Positions 10,061-18,332 of a DNA stretch of 64,000 nt are shown here, piece by piece (position 1 is the stretch's first letter; the number at the start of each line of letters is the position of its first letter). Made by a program: the position numbers and the translations under genes. The DNA is from Neobacillus sp. OS1-2. GTDB taxonomy: Bacteria > Bacillota > Bacilli > Bacillales > Cytobacillaceae. The notes below the pieces were generated by a model. That model ran no database searches. It was given only the letters and a program-made list of their open reading frames with translations, and had not been told where the DNA came from. The stretch lies in contig NZ_CP133265.1 in NCBI RefSeq assembly GCF_030915505.1, positions 4,430,001 to 4,494,000 on the forward strand. Reading direction: 5' to 3'.

Positions 10061-10130
10061 CATCTGGGGATAGGGTAAACTATTTTTACAATCTTGAAGT
10101 GAGAAAGTCAGGTTTTTGGGGGTGGATTCT

Positions 10131-10370
10131 TTGAAAAAATACCATATAGTTGTTGAGTTCTGCATGCAATGAAACTACGCACCTAAAGCTGCGAGGTTCG
10201 CGGAAGAGATGTTTAACCATTTTAATCGAAACATTCAAAAGCTAGAACTAATTCCAAGTTCAGGCGGTGCATTCGAAGTCACAGTCAATGGGGAAAAGGT
10301 CTATTCAAAACTTGATACAGGTATTTTCCCAGATACAAAAGAAATGATTAAAATCGTGGAGTCAAAATAG
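10131..10370 (+). CDS. SelW-like (Rdx family) selenoprotein with in-frame UGA (Sec14)
   Basis: 79 residues when the TGA at 10170-10172 is read as selenocysteine. The N terminus reads MKKYHIVVEFCMQUNYAP: a beta strand then Cys11-x-x-Sec14, the CxxU redox motif of the SelT/SelW/SelH thioredoxin-like family. The C-terminal part (GAFEVTVNGEKVYSKLDTG, then FPDTKEM) is the conserved SelW ending (VTVNG-x-YSK-x-TG-FP). A thiol/selenol oxidoreductase is expected; the partner is unknown. The start is the TTG at 10131, 5 bases after GGGGGTGG; an in-frame GTG at 10122 is the alternative. Read conventionally, the frame is two unrelated fragments, so the gene is easily missed. It sits between selD (divergent) and selA (downstream). 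Confidence 0.9.
10189..10203 (+). other. Putative bacterial SECIS element in the SelW-like gene
   Basis: CTGCGA (10189-10194) pairs with TCGCGG (10198-10203) with one G-U pair, closing a GGT loop. The loop starts 22 bases after the UGA and begins with GG, fitting the bacterial SECIS pattern well. Confidence 0.8.
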
Positions 10371-10372
10371 AG

Positions 10373-10407
10373 AAACCCCTCATACCTTTGGATATGAGGG
10401 GTTTTTA
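10373..10407 (+). terminator. Terminator of the SelW-like gene
   Basis: 12-bp perfect stem (AAACCCCTCATA / TATGAGGGGTTT) with an 8-base loop and TTTTTATT, starting 3 bases after the stop. It independently confirms a gene ending at 10370. Confidence 0.93.
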
Positions 10408-10465
10408 TTGTCAGTAATAGTATTATGTCAACTGAGGTAGAAAAATAAATCCCTTATCCTAGTAC

Positions 10466-10864
10466 TTAAGGCAGGGTAATAAATCTGTTTTTACCTGATC
10501 CAATTTCAGTTTTTGAAATAAAAATCTCTAAAATACCATTCGAAAAAGCAGCCGATACTTCTTGTGTCGTAACTGAAAAAGGGAAATCTATTATACGTAT
10601 CTTTTTTTGATGTTCGGTAGAAGGGGGGTATCTTAAGGCAGATATCATTAATTTTTTTCCTTCTATAAATACCTTTATTTCAGATGCTTCATATTCGCTT
10701 AAAATAGCCTCGACAATCCATTCCGTTTCTGTCTCATAAAGATCGATTTGGAATTGAGTCTGATCAAAATACGATGTAAGCGGATCTAAGAAAAAATTCT
10801 CGAGCCACTTTTCAACTAAATCAAAGTTTAAGGTCTGATGTTGAGGCTGTCTCTTTTTCTTCAT
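10466..10864 (-). CDS. Hsp20/alpha-crystallin family protein
   Basis: 132 residues with one alpha-crystallin domain covering roughly residues 40-125: FQIDLYETETEWIVEAILSE, then IKVFIEGKKLMIS and the ending FSNGILEIFISK (normally A-x-x-x-NGVL-I). Small heat-shock proteins hold unfolded proteins as oligomers; some spore-former members (CotM, CotP) are coat proteins. The N terminus (KKKRQPQHQ) is short and basic. Start at ATG 10864 after AAGGGGGAGTAGAT. Single gene, convergent with the SelW-like gene and divergent from selA. No clear terminator in the 60 bases downstream. Confidence 0.85.
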   Translation of the reverse strand: MKKKRQPQHQTLNFDLVEKWLENFFLDPLTSYFDQTQFQIDLYETETEWIVEAILSEYEASEIKVFIEGKKLMISALRYPPSTEHQKKIRIIDFPFSVTTQEVSAAFSNGILEIFISKTEIGSGKNRFITLP

Positions 10865-10926
10865 ATCTACTCCCCCTTGCTCGTTTCATTTTATTCAGAG
10901 TAAGGTAAAACGTGAAATTCATATGA

Positions 10927-10932
10927 TATAAT
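10927..10932 (+). promoter_or_regulatory. -10 element of selA
   Basis: TATAAT at 10927-10932, 35 bases upstream of the selA GTG. No good -35 is visible 17 bp upstream, so activity may be modest. Confidence 0.5.
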
Positions 10933-10967
10933 AGGGCAAAAGAACGATGAATGAAGGAGTTTTTTTC

Positions 10968-12389
10968 GTGAAAGAATGGTTACGAGCAATTCCACCAGTA
11001 TATGAACTTCAAAATCATAGTAAATTTTTAGCGCTCCTTAATGAGTTTCAGCTGGATCATCCCCAGCTTACGATGCAATTAAAGCATACACTTGAGCAAA
11101 TTAGGGAGTCCATCCTGGAGGATAAATGGCAAGGTGCCATACCGGGAACAAACCAATTTATTGATGAATTATTTACCACCATGCAAACAAACATTAACAA
11201 ACAATTTTCCTTTACGATCGAAAAAGTGATCAATGCAACGGGTACCATTTTACATACCAATCTCGGCAGGGCAAGATTAAGCGAAAACGCCATTCGTCAT
11301 GTTGTGGATACAGCACGAAACTATTCCAATTTAGAGTATAAACTAAATGAAGGGGAACGCGGCTCACGTCATAGTCATGTGGAATCGCTGCTTAAAGAAA
11401 TCACTGGTGCCGAAGCAGCCATGGTCGTTAATAATAATGCTTCCGCTGTTTACCTCGTTTTAAGGGCATTGGCAAAAAATAAAGAGGTCATCGTTTCAAG
11501 GGGACAGCTTGTCGAAATTGGCGGTTCCTTCCGCATATCTTCTATTATGGAGGAAAGTGGCGCCACCCTAAAAGAAGTGGGAACAACGAATAAAACCCAT
11601 CTTTACGATTACGAGAATGCGGTTACACCGGAAACCGCTATTGTCATGAAGGTTCATACAAGTAACTTTAAAGTTATAGGTTTTACAAAATCGGTTGAAA
11701 CGGAAGAGCTCATTGAGTTTACAAACGAGTTAGATGACGTTATTTTTTATGAGGACTTAGGCAGTGGTGCGCTTTATGATTTCAGGAAGCATGGAATTGG
11801 TGAAGAACCGGTCGTGAAAGAGGTCATCGAATTAGGGGCAGATGTTGTTACCTTTAGTGGGGATAAGCTACTTGGTGGCCCACAAGCAGGAATTATTGCT
11901 GGAAAGAAGAATATCATTGACCGTTTAAAAAAGCATCAGTTAGCAAGAGTGGTTCGTGTTGATAAAATGACATTAGCTGCACTTGAAGGAACGTTAATCG
12001 ACTATGCCCGCGGTGAAAAAGCCATGCAAACAATACCTGTCATTCGCGATTTATTAGTGTCTATTCATGAATTAGACGAAAGATCAAATGCTTTTGTTAC
12101 AAAATTATTACAAGGCGCAAACGGTTTTCAAGCTAAAATTATTAAAGATGAAAGTCAAGTGGGCGGGGGAACGATGCCTGATGTTGTGCTTCCAACGATG
12201 GTCATAGCCTTAAAACATGAGTCGCTTTCTGCGGAACAGATAGGAAGAAAACTTCGAACAGAATCGAAGCCGGCCATTATTGCCCGTATCCAAAAAGAGG
12301 AGGTACTTATTGACCTAAGAACAGTTACTCCTGAAGAGGAGGACACCATTATCGACGCACTATTGAATGTGAACCCCTCTTTAAACTAG
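10968..12389 (+). CDS. selA: L-seryl-tRNA(Sec) selenium transferase
   Basis: 473 residues (E. coli 463). PLP-dependent decameric enzyme that converts Ser-tRNA(Sec) to Sec-tRNA(Sec) with selenophosphate. Fold-type I PLP lysine is Lys300 in FSGDKLLGGPQAGI (E. coli Lys295). Also present are INATGTILHTNLGRA, the NNNASAVYLVLRALA segment and EDLGSGALYDF. The start is the GTG at 10968, 8 bases after GAAGGAG; the upstream in-frame ATG at 10947 overlaps that site and is unlikely. With selD this is the bacterial selenocysteine synthesis pathway, consistent with three UGA-containing genes here. selB and selC are not seen. Confidence 0.97.
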   Translation: MKEWLRAIPPVYELQNHSKFLALLNEFQLDHPQLTMQLKHTLEQIRESILEDKWQGAIPGTNQFIDELFTTMQTNINKQFSFTIEKVINATGTILHTNLGRARLSENAIRHVVDTARNYSNLEYKLNEGERGSRHSHVESLLKEITGAEAAMVVNNNASAVYLVLRALAKNKEVIVSRGQLVEIGGSFRISSIMEESGATLKEVGTTNKTHLYDYENAVTPETAIVMKVHTSNFKVIGFTKSVETEELIEFTNELDDVIFYEDLGSGALYDFRKHGIGEEPVVKEVIELGADVVTFSGDKLLGGPQAGIIAGKKNIIDRLKKHQLARVVRVDKMTLAALEGTLIDYARGEKAMQTIPVIRDLLVSIHELDERSNAFVTKLLQGANGFQAKIIKDESQVGGGTMPDVVLPTMVIALKHESLSAEQIGRKLRTESKPAIIARIQKEEVLIDLRTVTPEEEDTIIDALLNVNPSLN

Positions 12390-12400
12390 AGGGGTTCTTG
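12371..12400 (+). terminator. Hairpin at the end of selA
   Basis: 10-bp perfect stem GAACCCCTCT / AGAGGGGTTC with a 7-base loop spanning the selA stop. The following tract is only TTGG, so termination strength is doubtful. Confidence 0.55.
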
Positions 12401-12421
12401 GCCCAGGGTGCTTACGCTTTT

Positions 12422-12559
12422 TTACATATCATGACTTGAGTTATGTTTTTGACGGGTATGGTTGCGATTCTTTACTTTGTGCGAACCGCTTAATGGTTCT
12501 GGCTGCCCTGATTGCTTTGGTGCATTTTTACGCATATCTTTTCCATCATTTTTGTTCAT
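12422..12559 (-). CDS. sspP: Small acid-soluble spore protein P
   Basis: 45-residue basic protein beginning [19 protein letters not shown] and ending [16 protein letters not shown]; the GQPEPLSGS centre and NHTRQKHN tail are diagnostic of SspP (formerly CotL). Start at 12559 after GGTGAGGAGG. Minor SASP made in the forespore under sigma-G in B. subtilis, where it forms an operon with sspO next to citB. Here it is on the same strand as sspO but separated by ~430 bases containing an opposite-strand gene. Confidence 0.9.
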   Translation of the reverse strand: MNKNDGKDMRKNAPKQSGQPEPLSGSHKVKNRNHTRQKHNSSHDM

Positions 12560-12673
12560 TTTTTATCCCTCCTCACCCTAATAGGATGCAATCATAAAAA
12601 CATTTTATCCCGAATATTTTTTTCTGATCTGCGCAATTTAATGGGTAAACAAAATGAAGGAGTGAGATAAATT

Positions 12674-12943
12674 ATGCAGAAATATCCTTACAACAAGGAC
12701 AAGCAAGAGGCTTTTCAAGCGGCACAACAAGGATACGAGGAAGCCCAAGGTCTTTTTGAGACAATTGTCAGTGATAGTGCCAGTTATGGGCATCAACTCA
12801 AGCATTTGAAGAATGAAGTCAATGAAGCATATCAACAAATAGAAAGCGCATTAGAAGTTGCTTCTGAACACCAAAAAGCCCAACTGGAACAATTCCAGCA
12901 GGATCTGCAAAATATGGTCTATGAAGTAAATCAGACAGAATAA
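12674..12943 (+). CDS. Small predicted coiled-coil protein of unknown function
   Basis: 89 residues, rich in Gln and Glu, with alanine/leucine heptad-like spacing (EAFQAAQQGYEEAQGLFETI, later KHLKNEVNEAYQQIESALEV) suggesting an all-helical coiled coil. No signal peptide. The ATG follows GAAGGAGTGAGA. Followed by a GC-rich hairpin. It lies on the opposite strand between sspP and sspO, which are adjacent in B. subtilis, so it is probably an insertion into the SASP operon. No family recognised; good start signal, terminator and frame argue that it is real. Confidence 0.65.
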   Translation: MQKYPYNKDKQEAFQAAQQGYEEAQGLFETIVSDSASYGHQLKHLKNEVNEAYQQIESALEVASEHQKAQLEQFQQDLQNMVYEVNQTE

Positions 12944-12948
12944 TGGAG

Positions 12949-12990
12949 GCAGGGGGGCCCCGCAAATGGGGGATCCCTGCTTATTTTTAT
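12949..12990. terminator. Hairpin between the coiled-coil gene and sspO
   Basis: GCAGGG (12949-12954) pairs with CCCTGC (12975-12980), with an additional GC-rich inner region, followed by TTATTTTTATTTTT. It lies between convergent genes. Confidence 0.65.
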
Positions 12991-12992
12991 TT

Positions 12993-13145
12993 TTATTGAT
13001 TTTTCTTCCGTTTTTTATTGTTCAGTCTTTCCATTGCCGTTTTTTCTGGCTCGCTCGCAAATTCCTCGTTGAAACCAGCCCCTTTTCCTTGACCCTTAGC
13101 GGCATTCATTCCCGGAATGACATGATTAGACTTTCGTTTTACCAT
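12993..13145 (-). CDS. sspO: Small acid-soluble spore protein O
   Basis: 50 residues: [20 protein letters not shown], then [13 protein letters not shown], ending NNKKRKKNQ, the SspO (CotK) pattern. The ATG at 13145 follows CAGGAGGTGAAGGAA. Minor forespore SASP; divergent from aconitase, as in B. subtilis. A plus-strand frame over this region (12966-13208) is its antisense shadow. Confidence 0.92.
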   Translation of the reverse strand: MVKRKSNHVIPGMNAAKGQGKGAGFNEEFASEPEKTAMERLNNKKRKKNQ

Positions 13146-13311
13146 TTCCTTCACCTCCTGTATATTGTTACTATTTCCTTTCTGTCTTTAATAATGACAA
13201 GAAAATAGTTTTTTGAGATAATAATAAAGAAAATGAGAATTCACACTGATCCCAAATCACTCTATTATTAATGCGATTTTCAAAATATTCCGAACAAATT
13301 ACATAAAAAGC

Positions 13312-13378
13312 ATAAGAAAAACTTATCAAGCACAATAACTTTCTTGTTATTTACTTATGTAGAAGGTTGTATTAAGAT
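13312..13378 (+). promoter_or_regulatory. acnA promoter with CcpC-type operator
   Basis: The 330-base gap between sspO and acnA holds TTTACT (13350-13355), a 17-bp spacer and TAAGAT (13373-13378), placing transcription start near 13385. ATAA-N7-TTAT (13312-13326) is centred 66 bp upstream and a further TTAT half-site (13355-13358) lies at about -30 to -27. These match the known CcpC dyad (-66) and half-site (-27) of B. subtilis citB. Expected: citrate-relieved repression by CcpC. Confidence 0.75.
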
Positions 13379-13475
13379 TAGAATTGTGAGAAAAGTGAAG
13401 TGGGATGGGAAAATTCAAACTTTTCGACTTTTCGTTAATTTTGTTCTATTATGACGAATGAGGGGGTTTTTACAC

Positions 13476-16179
13476 ATGGGTAAAAACGATGTATTTAACG
13501 CACGAGCTTCTTTTGAAGCCAACGGTAAACGCTACCACTATTACCGTTTAAATGCACTTGAAGAGGCAGGGGTTGGTAAGGTATCAAAATTGCCATATTC
13601 CGTGAAAGTCTTACTTGAATCTGTACTTCGCCAATATGATGGCCGTGTAATCACAAAAGAGCATGTTGAAAACTTAGCAAAATGGGGAACAGACGAGTTA
13701 AAAGAAGTAGATGTTCCATTCAAACCGGCTCGTGTAATCTTACAAGACTTTACTGGTGTTCCAGCAGTGGTTGACCTTGCTTCTTTACGAAAAGCAATGG
13801 CTGATCTCGGCGGTGACGCAGACAAAATCAATCCAGAGAAAACAGTTGATCTAGTTATCGACCACTCTGTACAAGTTGATGCGTATGGATCTGCAGATGC
13901 TTTAAGAATTAATATGGATTATGAATTTGAACGAAATGCAGAACGCTACCAATTCTTAAGCTGGGCACAAAAATCATTCAACAACTATCGTGCTGTTCCA
14001 CCGGCAACAGGTATCGTTCACCAAGTAAACCTTGAGTATTTGGCAGATGTTGTCCATGTTGCTGAAACAAACGGTGAACTAGAAACCTATCCAGATACAT
14101 TAGTGGGTACTGATTCGCACACTACCATGATCAATGGTCTTGGTGTTCTTGGCTGGGGTGTAGGTGGTATTGAGGCAGAAGCAGGTATGCTTGGTCAGCC
14201 TTCTTATTTCCCAGTTCCAGAAGTAGTTGGGGTTAAATTGAATGGTGTGCTTCCAAACGGTGCTACAGCAACTGACCTTGCCCTTAAAGTAACACAAGTT
14301 CTTCGTAAACATGGTGTGGTTGGTAAATTTGTTGAATATTTCGGACCTGGGGTATCATCATTACCACTTGCAGACCGTGCAACGATTGCTAACATGGCTC
14401 CAGAATATGGTGCAACATGTGGATTCTTCCCCATTGACGATGAATCACTTGCCTATATGCGCTTAACTGGCCGTGAAGAAGAGCAAGTAAAGGTTGTTGA
14501 AGAATATTGCAAAGCAAACGGATTATTCTTTGATCCATCATTTGAACCAGTATATACAGATGTAATCGAAATTGACCTTTCTGAAATTGAAGCAAATCTT
14601 TCCGGTCCTAAGCGTCCGCAAGATTTAATTCCACTTTCAAAAATGAAACAAGAATTCGTTAAAGCTGTTTCTGCACCACAAGGAAACCAAGGCTTCGGCT
14701 TCCAACCTGCTGAGCTCGATAAATCAGCAACGGTTACATTTAACAATGGGGACGAAACGGAAATTAAAACAGGTGCAGTAGCGATTGCTTCCATCACTAG
14801 CTGTACAAACACTTCTAACCCATATGTTCTTGTGGGTGCAGGCCTCGTTGCGAAAAGAGCTGTTGAATTAGGAATGGAAGTTCCTAAGTTTGTAAAATCC
14901 TTTAGCACCAGGTTCAAAAGTGGTAACAGGATACCTTCGTGATTCCGGCTTACTTCCATACCTTGAGCAAATCGGTTTCAACCTTGTTGGTTACGGCTGT
15001 ACAACATGTATCGGTAACTCCGGTCCATTAAAGGAAGAAATTGAAAAAACCATTGCGGAAAACGATCTATTAGTGACATCTGTTCTTTCAGGTAACCGTA
15101 ACTTTGAAGGACGTATTCACCCGCTTGTAAAAGCTAACTATCTTGCTTCACCACCGCTTGTTGTAGCTTATGCTCTTGCTGGTACAGTGAACATCGACTT
15201 TGCTACAGAAGCAATTGGTAAAGATAAAGACGGCAACGATGTTTTCTTCAAGGATATCTGGCCATCTACTGCAGAAGTAAATGATGTCGTGAAACGCACC
15301 GTTACTCCTGAATTATTCCGCAGCGAATATGCGAACGTGTTCGGTGACAATGAGCGTTGGAACGAAATCAAAACAAGCAATGAACCATTATACACTTGGG
15401 ATGAAGATTCAACTTATATTGCAAACCCGCCTTTCTTTGAAGGTCTATCACCAGAACCAGGAACTGTTGAACCTTTAACAGGACTTCGTGTAGTTGGTAA
15501 ATTCGGTGACTCTGTTACAACAGACCATATTTCACCTGCAGGAGCCATTGGTAAAAACACTCCGGCCGGAAAATATTTGCTTGAAAAGGGCGTTCAACCA
15601 CGTGACTTCAACTCTTACGGTTCACGCCGTGGTAACCACGAAGTCATGATGCGCGGAACATTTGCGAACATCCGAATTCGTAACCAAATCGCACCAGGAA
15701 CAGAAGGCGGAGTAACAACTTACTGGCCAACTGGTGAAGTTACTTCTATCTATGATGCATGCATGAAGTACAAAGAAAACGGCACTGGTCTAATGGTAAT
15801 TGCCGGTAAGGATTACGGCATGGGCTCATCCCGTGACTGGGCAGCAAAAGGTACTAACCTTCTTGGGATTAAAACGGTTATTGCCGAAAGCTATGAGCGT
15901 ATCCACCGTTCTAACCTTGTTATGATGGGTGTTCTACCTCTTCAATTCAAAGAGGGCGAAAACGCTGAAACACTAGGTTTAACTGGTAATGAAACATTTA
16001 ATGTACAAGTGGATGAAAAAGTAAGACCACACGATTTATTAAAAGTAACTGCTACTGATGAAGCAGGCAGCAAGAAAGAATTTGAAGTAATCGTTCGCTT
16101 TGATTCTGAAGTTGAAATTGACTACTACCGTCACGGTGGCATTCTACAAATGGTTCTACGTGAAAAGTTACAAGCATAA
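13476..16179 (+). pseudogene. acnA: Aconitate hydratase, reading frame broken near 14900
   Basis: Aconitase of the AcnA/CitB (IRP1-like) type, which isomerises citrate to isocitrate and in Bacillus also binds RNA. Start ATG 13476 after GAGGGGG ([18 protein letters not shown]). The first part (13476 to about 14900) carries [19 protein letters not shown] and cluster Cys443 (SCTNTSNPY); the second part carries [14 protein letters not shown] with the other two cluster cysteines and the C-terminal swivel domain. The parts are in different frames: where relatives read KTSLAPGSK, only 4 bases lie between the AAA (14895-14897) and TTA (14902-14904) codons instead of 6. Total length is 3n+1, consistent with a 2-base loss. 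Both halves are otherwise perfectly conserved, so this is either a sequencing error or a very recent mutation. Terminator follows. Confidence 0.9.
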
Positions 16180-16189
16180 TTAAAGGGAG

Positions 16190-16217
16190 GCACCATGTCT
16201 AGGCATGGTGCTTTTTT
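16190..16217 (+). terminator. Terminator of acnA
   Basis: 8-bp stem GCACCATG / CATGGTGC with a short loop and TTTTTTC. Confidence 0.9.
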
Positions 16218-16227
16218 CATGCAATGA

Positions 16228-16257
16228 TTGACAATAGTAAAGAATGTTTACTATAAT
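16228..16257 (+). promoter_or_regulatory. Strong sigma-A promoter of the ABC-F gene
   Basis: Perfect TTGACA (16228-16233), 18-bp spacer, perfect TATAAT (16252-16257). Start near 16264 gives a 230-base leader. Confidence 0.88.
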
Positions 16258-16278
16258 AAAATTATCAAACGAAAAGGA

Positions 16279-16332
16279 ATGGTAAAGAGGCATGAAGTTT
16301 TAATCTTATTTTTCAATTCATTATTCGAATAA
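16279..16332 (+). CDS. Possible leader peptide of the ABC-F gene
   Basis: 17-codon frame (MVKRHEVLILFFNSLFE) beginning 15 bases after the predicted transcription start and ending 12 bases before the long hairpin. An AAGGA site is present but nearly touches the ATG. A second short frame (MKF) starts at 16292. Leader peptides preceding antibiotic-responsive ABC-F genes sense stalled ribosomes; whether this one is translated cannot be told from sequence. Confidence 0.35.
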   Translation: MVKRHEVLILFFNSLFE

Positions 16333-16344
16333 ACGAAAATGAAG

Positions 16345-16473
16345 ACCTGAAGAATTGGATTAGACTGTCCTTTTTATGTCCTGATCGTATCATACCAAGC
16401 CTTTTTAGGTTTATTTGTTGTCCTTCTTTTATGACAGCAACGATACTGTTTATGACATAAACTTTCTTCAGGT
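16345..16473 (+). promoter_or_regulatory. Structured leader (putative attenuator) of the ABC-F gene
   Basis: Nested inverted repeats: ACCTGAAGAA (16345-16354) with TTCTTCAGGT (16464-16473), TTTATGTC (16373-16380) with GACATAAA (16454-16461), and GTATC (16387-16391) with GATAC (16442-16446). Together they form one ~129-base stem-loop ending 8 bases before the AAGGAGG site of the ABC-F gene, suitable for conditional control. Confidence 0.6.
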
Positions 16474-16494
16474 TCGCATGAAGGAGGTTTTTTT

Positions 16495-18198
16495 ATGTTT
16501 AAAAGTCAAAATTCAGTTATGATACATGTTAAAGGTTTAGAAAAAAGCTATCATTTGCAAAAAATCTTTGACAATATTCAATTTGAAATTAAAAATGGCG
16601 AAAAAATTGGCCTCGTGGGGCTAAACGGCACGGGAAAAACTACATTAGCCAATCTTATTTTGGGCAAAATTTTACCAGACAAAGGTGTAATCGAAAAACC
16701 AAATGATGTAAAAATAGGGTACCTTACACAATCGATTGACTACGAAGGAAATGATTTTTATCAATTTCTTTCAAATGAAGCTGAATATGATCTATTCCAT
16801 CATACAAGTGAACTAGGACTTCGAAAGGTATCAAACTGGGAAGAGAGCAGACTATCCCATTTAAGTGGCGGGGAAAAGCTAAAGCTTGCATTATCCATGG
16901 TCTGGGCGTCGAAACCAGATGTATTAATCTTGGATGAACCAACCAACCATTTGGATTTTACAGGAATTAAGTGGCTTGTTTCGGAATTAGAAAAGTTCCA
17001 TGGTCCAGTTTTACTTATTTCTCATGACCGTCATTTTTTAGATCAAACAGTCAATCAAATATTTGAATTAGAAAATGGCAAGATTGGTTTTTACAATGGA
17101 AATTACAGTGATTATCGGAAGGAAAAACAGCAACGATTAGAAACACAGAGACACCAATATAATGTCCAGCAGCGCCAAACAGAATTAGTTGAGACTCAAA
17201 TGGTGCAATTAAAATCTTGGTCAGAAAAAGCTCACCGAAATTCAAGAAAAGAAGAGGGCACAAAAGAATATCATCGAGTAAAAGCCAAAAAGCGAGACAA
17301 TCAAGTGAAATCGAAAATGAAGCGCCTGCAAAATGAGCTAAATAAAAATAAGGTAGAGAAACCCATTGATGAGGCAAAAGTTCGGTTCGAGTTTGATCAG
17401 CATGGAAAAAGAGGCAAACGGATACTAGAGGCAAAAAGGCTGTCTAAATCCTTTGATGACAGAACCCTCTTTCAAGATTCCCAATTCTATATTAATCAAG
17501 GTGATCGGGTAGGATTGTTAGGGGAAAATGGCTGCGGGAAAACCACATTAATTAAGATGATCATCGGTATGATGCAGCCTTCAGAAGGTGAGCTTTGGAA
17601 AAGTGACACCATTAACATTGCCTATTTAAGCCAAGACGTTGCTGATTTACCAGCAGATCTATCGGCAATTGAAGCATTAGGCTATTCCGACCGAGAATCC
17701 ATTTTGAAGGCAAGAACGTTACTTGCTAATTTGGGTTTAAAAGAGAGTCATATAACAAAACCAATTGGAATGTTAAGCCTTGGGCAAAGGACACGGGTGA
17801 AGCTTGTCGACATACTTATGAAGGAATATGATGTTCTCATTTTAGATGAACCGACGAACCATCTCGATTTACCAAGCAGGGAGCAGCTCGAAAAAACGCT
17901 AAAAGAGTATACAGGCACGATTTTGACTGTTTCCCATGATTTCTATTTTTTAAATAACCTTTGTGATCGGCTGCTGGTGTTTGACAATCAACAAATTAAG
18001 CGAGTTGAAATGAAGCCGGAGGAATATTTTAATACAAAGACACTCGATAACAGAAATGAAAAACTATTAGTTATTGAAAATAAAATCGCCGCTATTCTAG
18101 GTGAATTGTCGCTTATTAATCAAAAGGATCCAAAATATCACGAATTAGACAAAGAATTTAATGATCTGGTTAAGCAAAAACGAGCATTAATGGGGTAA
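16495..18198 (+). CDS. ABC-F ribosome-protection ATPase (Vml/Msr/Lsa-like)
   Basis: 567 residues with two ABC domains and no membrane segments, the ABC-F layout. Domain 1: Walker A GLNGTGKTT (~residue 42), signature LSGGEKLKLA, Walker B LILDEPTNHLD. A charged helical linker follows (residues ~205-290, many Gln, Arg, Lys). Domain 2: GENGCGKTT, LSLGQRTRVKL, LILDEPTNHLD. Such proteins bind the ribosomal E site and either dislodge antibiotics or rescue stalls. The basic linker and the long regulated leader favour an antibiotic-resistance member (VmlR-like) over housekeeping Uup/EttA, but drug specificity cannot be read from sequence. Start at ATG after AAGGAGGTTTTTTT. Confidence 0.88.
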   Translation: MFKSQNSVMIHVKGLEKSYHLQKIFDNIQFEIKNGEKIGLVGLNGTGKTTLANLILGKILPDKGVIEKPNDVKIGYLTQSIDYEGNDFYQFLSNEAEYDLFHHTSELGLRKVSNWEESRLSHLSGGEKLKLALSMVWASKPDVLILDEPTNHLDFTGIKWLVSELEKFHGPVLLISHDRHFLDQTVNQIFELENGKIGFYNGNYSDYRKEKQQRLETQRHQYNVQQRQTELVETQMVQLKSWSEKAHRNSRKEEGTKEYHRVKAKKRDNQVKSKMKRLQNELNKNKVEKPIDEAKVRFEFDQHGKRGKRILEAKRLSKSFDDRTLFQDSQFYINQGDRVGLLGENGCGKTTLIKMIIGMMQPSEGELWKSDTINIAYLSQDVADLPADLSAIEALGYSDRESILKARTLLANLGLKESHITKPIGMLSLGQRTRVKLVDILMKEYDVLILDEPTNHLDLPSREQLEKTLKEYTGTILTVSHDFYFLNNLCDRLLVFDNQQIKRVEMKPEEYFNTKTLDNRNEKLLVIENKIAAILGELSLINQKDPKYHELDKEFNDLVKQKRALMG

Positions 18199-18205
18199 AT
18201 TGACA

Positions 18206-18234
18206 GAGGGGCAGGAATTTCCTGCTCTTTTCCC
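18206..18234 (+). terminator. Terminator of the ABC-F gene
   Basis: GAGGGGCAGG / CCTGCTC hairpin around an AATTT loop, followed by TCTTTTCCCC, about 10 bases after the stop. Confidence 0.7.
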
Positions 18235-18332
18235 CTATGTATTGCATCCTTTACGAATATTGTTAAAATAACAATGGAAGAAAAATACGCTTTTGTAAGC
18301 GGCTTATACATATAAGAGAGGAGATGATTTTA

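Noticed and set aside
12966..13208. Plus-strand 80-residue frame between the coiled-coil gene and acnA
   Set aside because: It is the antisense of sspO, which has the family sequence and a proper ribosome site.
14890..14910. Programmed ribosomal frameshift in aconitase
   Set aside because: No slippery heptamer, no downstream pseudoknot signal, and no precedent in this family; an indel explains it better.
14453..14959. Minus-strand 168-residue frame inside aconitase
   Set aside because: Shadow of a highly conserved gene, with no ribosome site.
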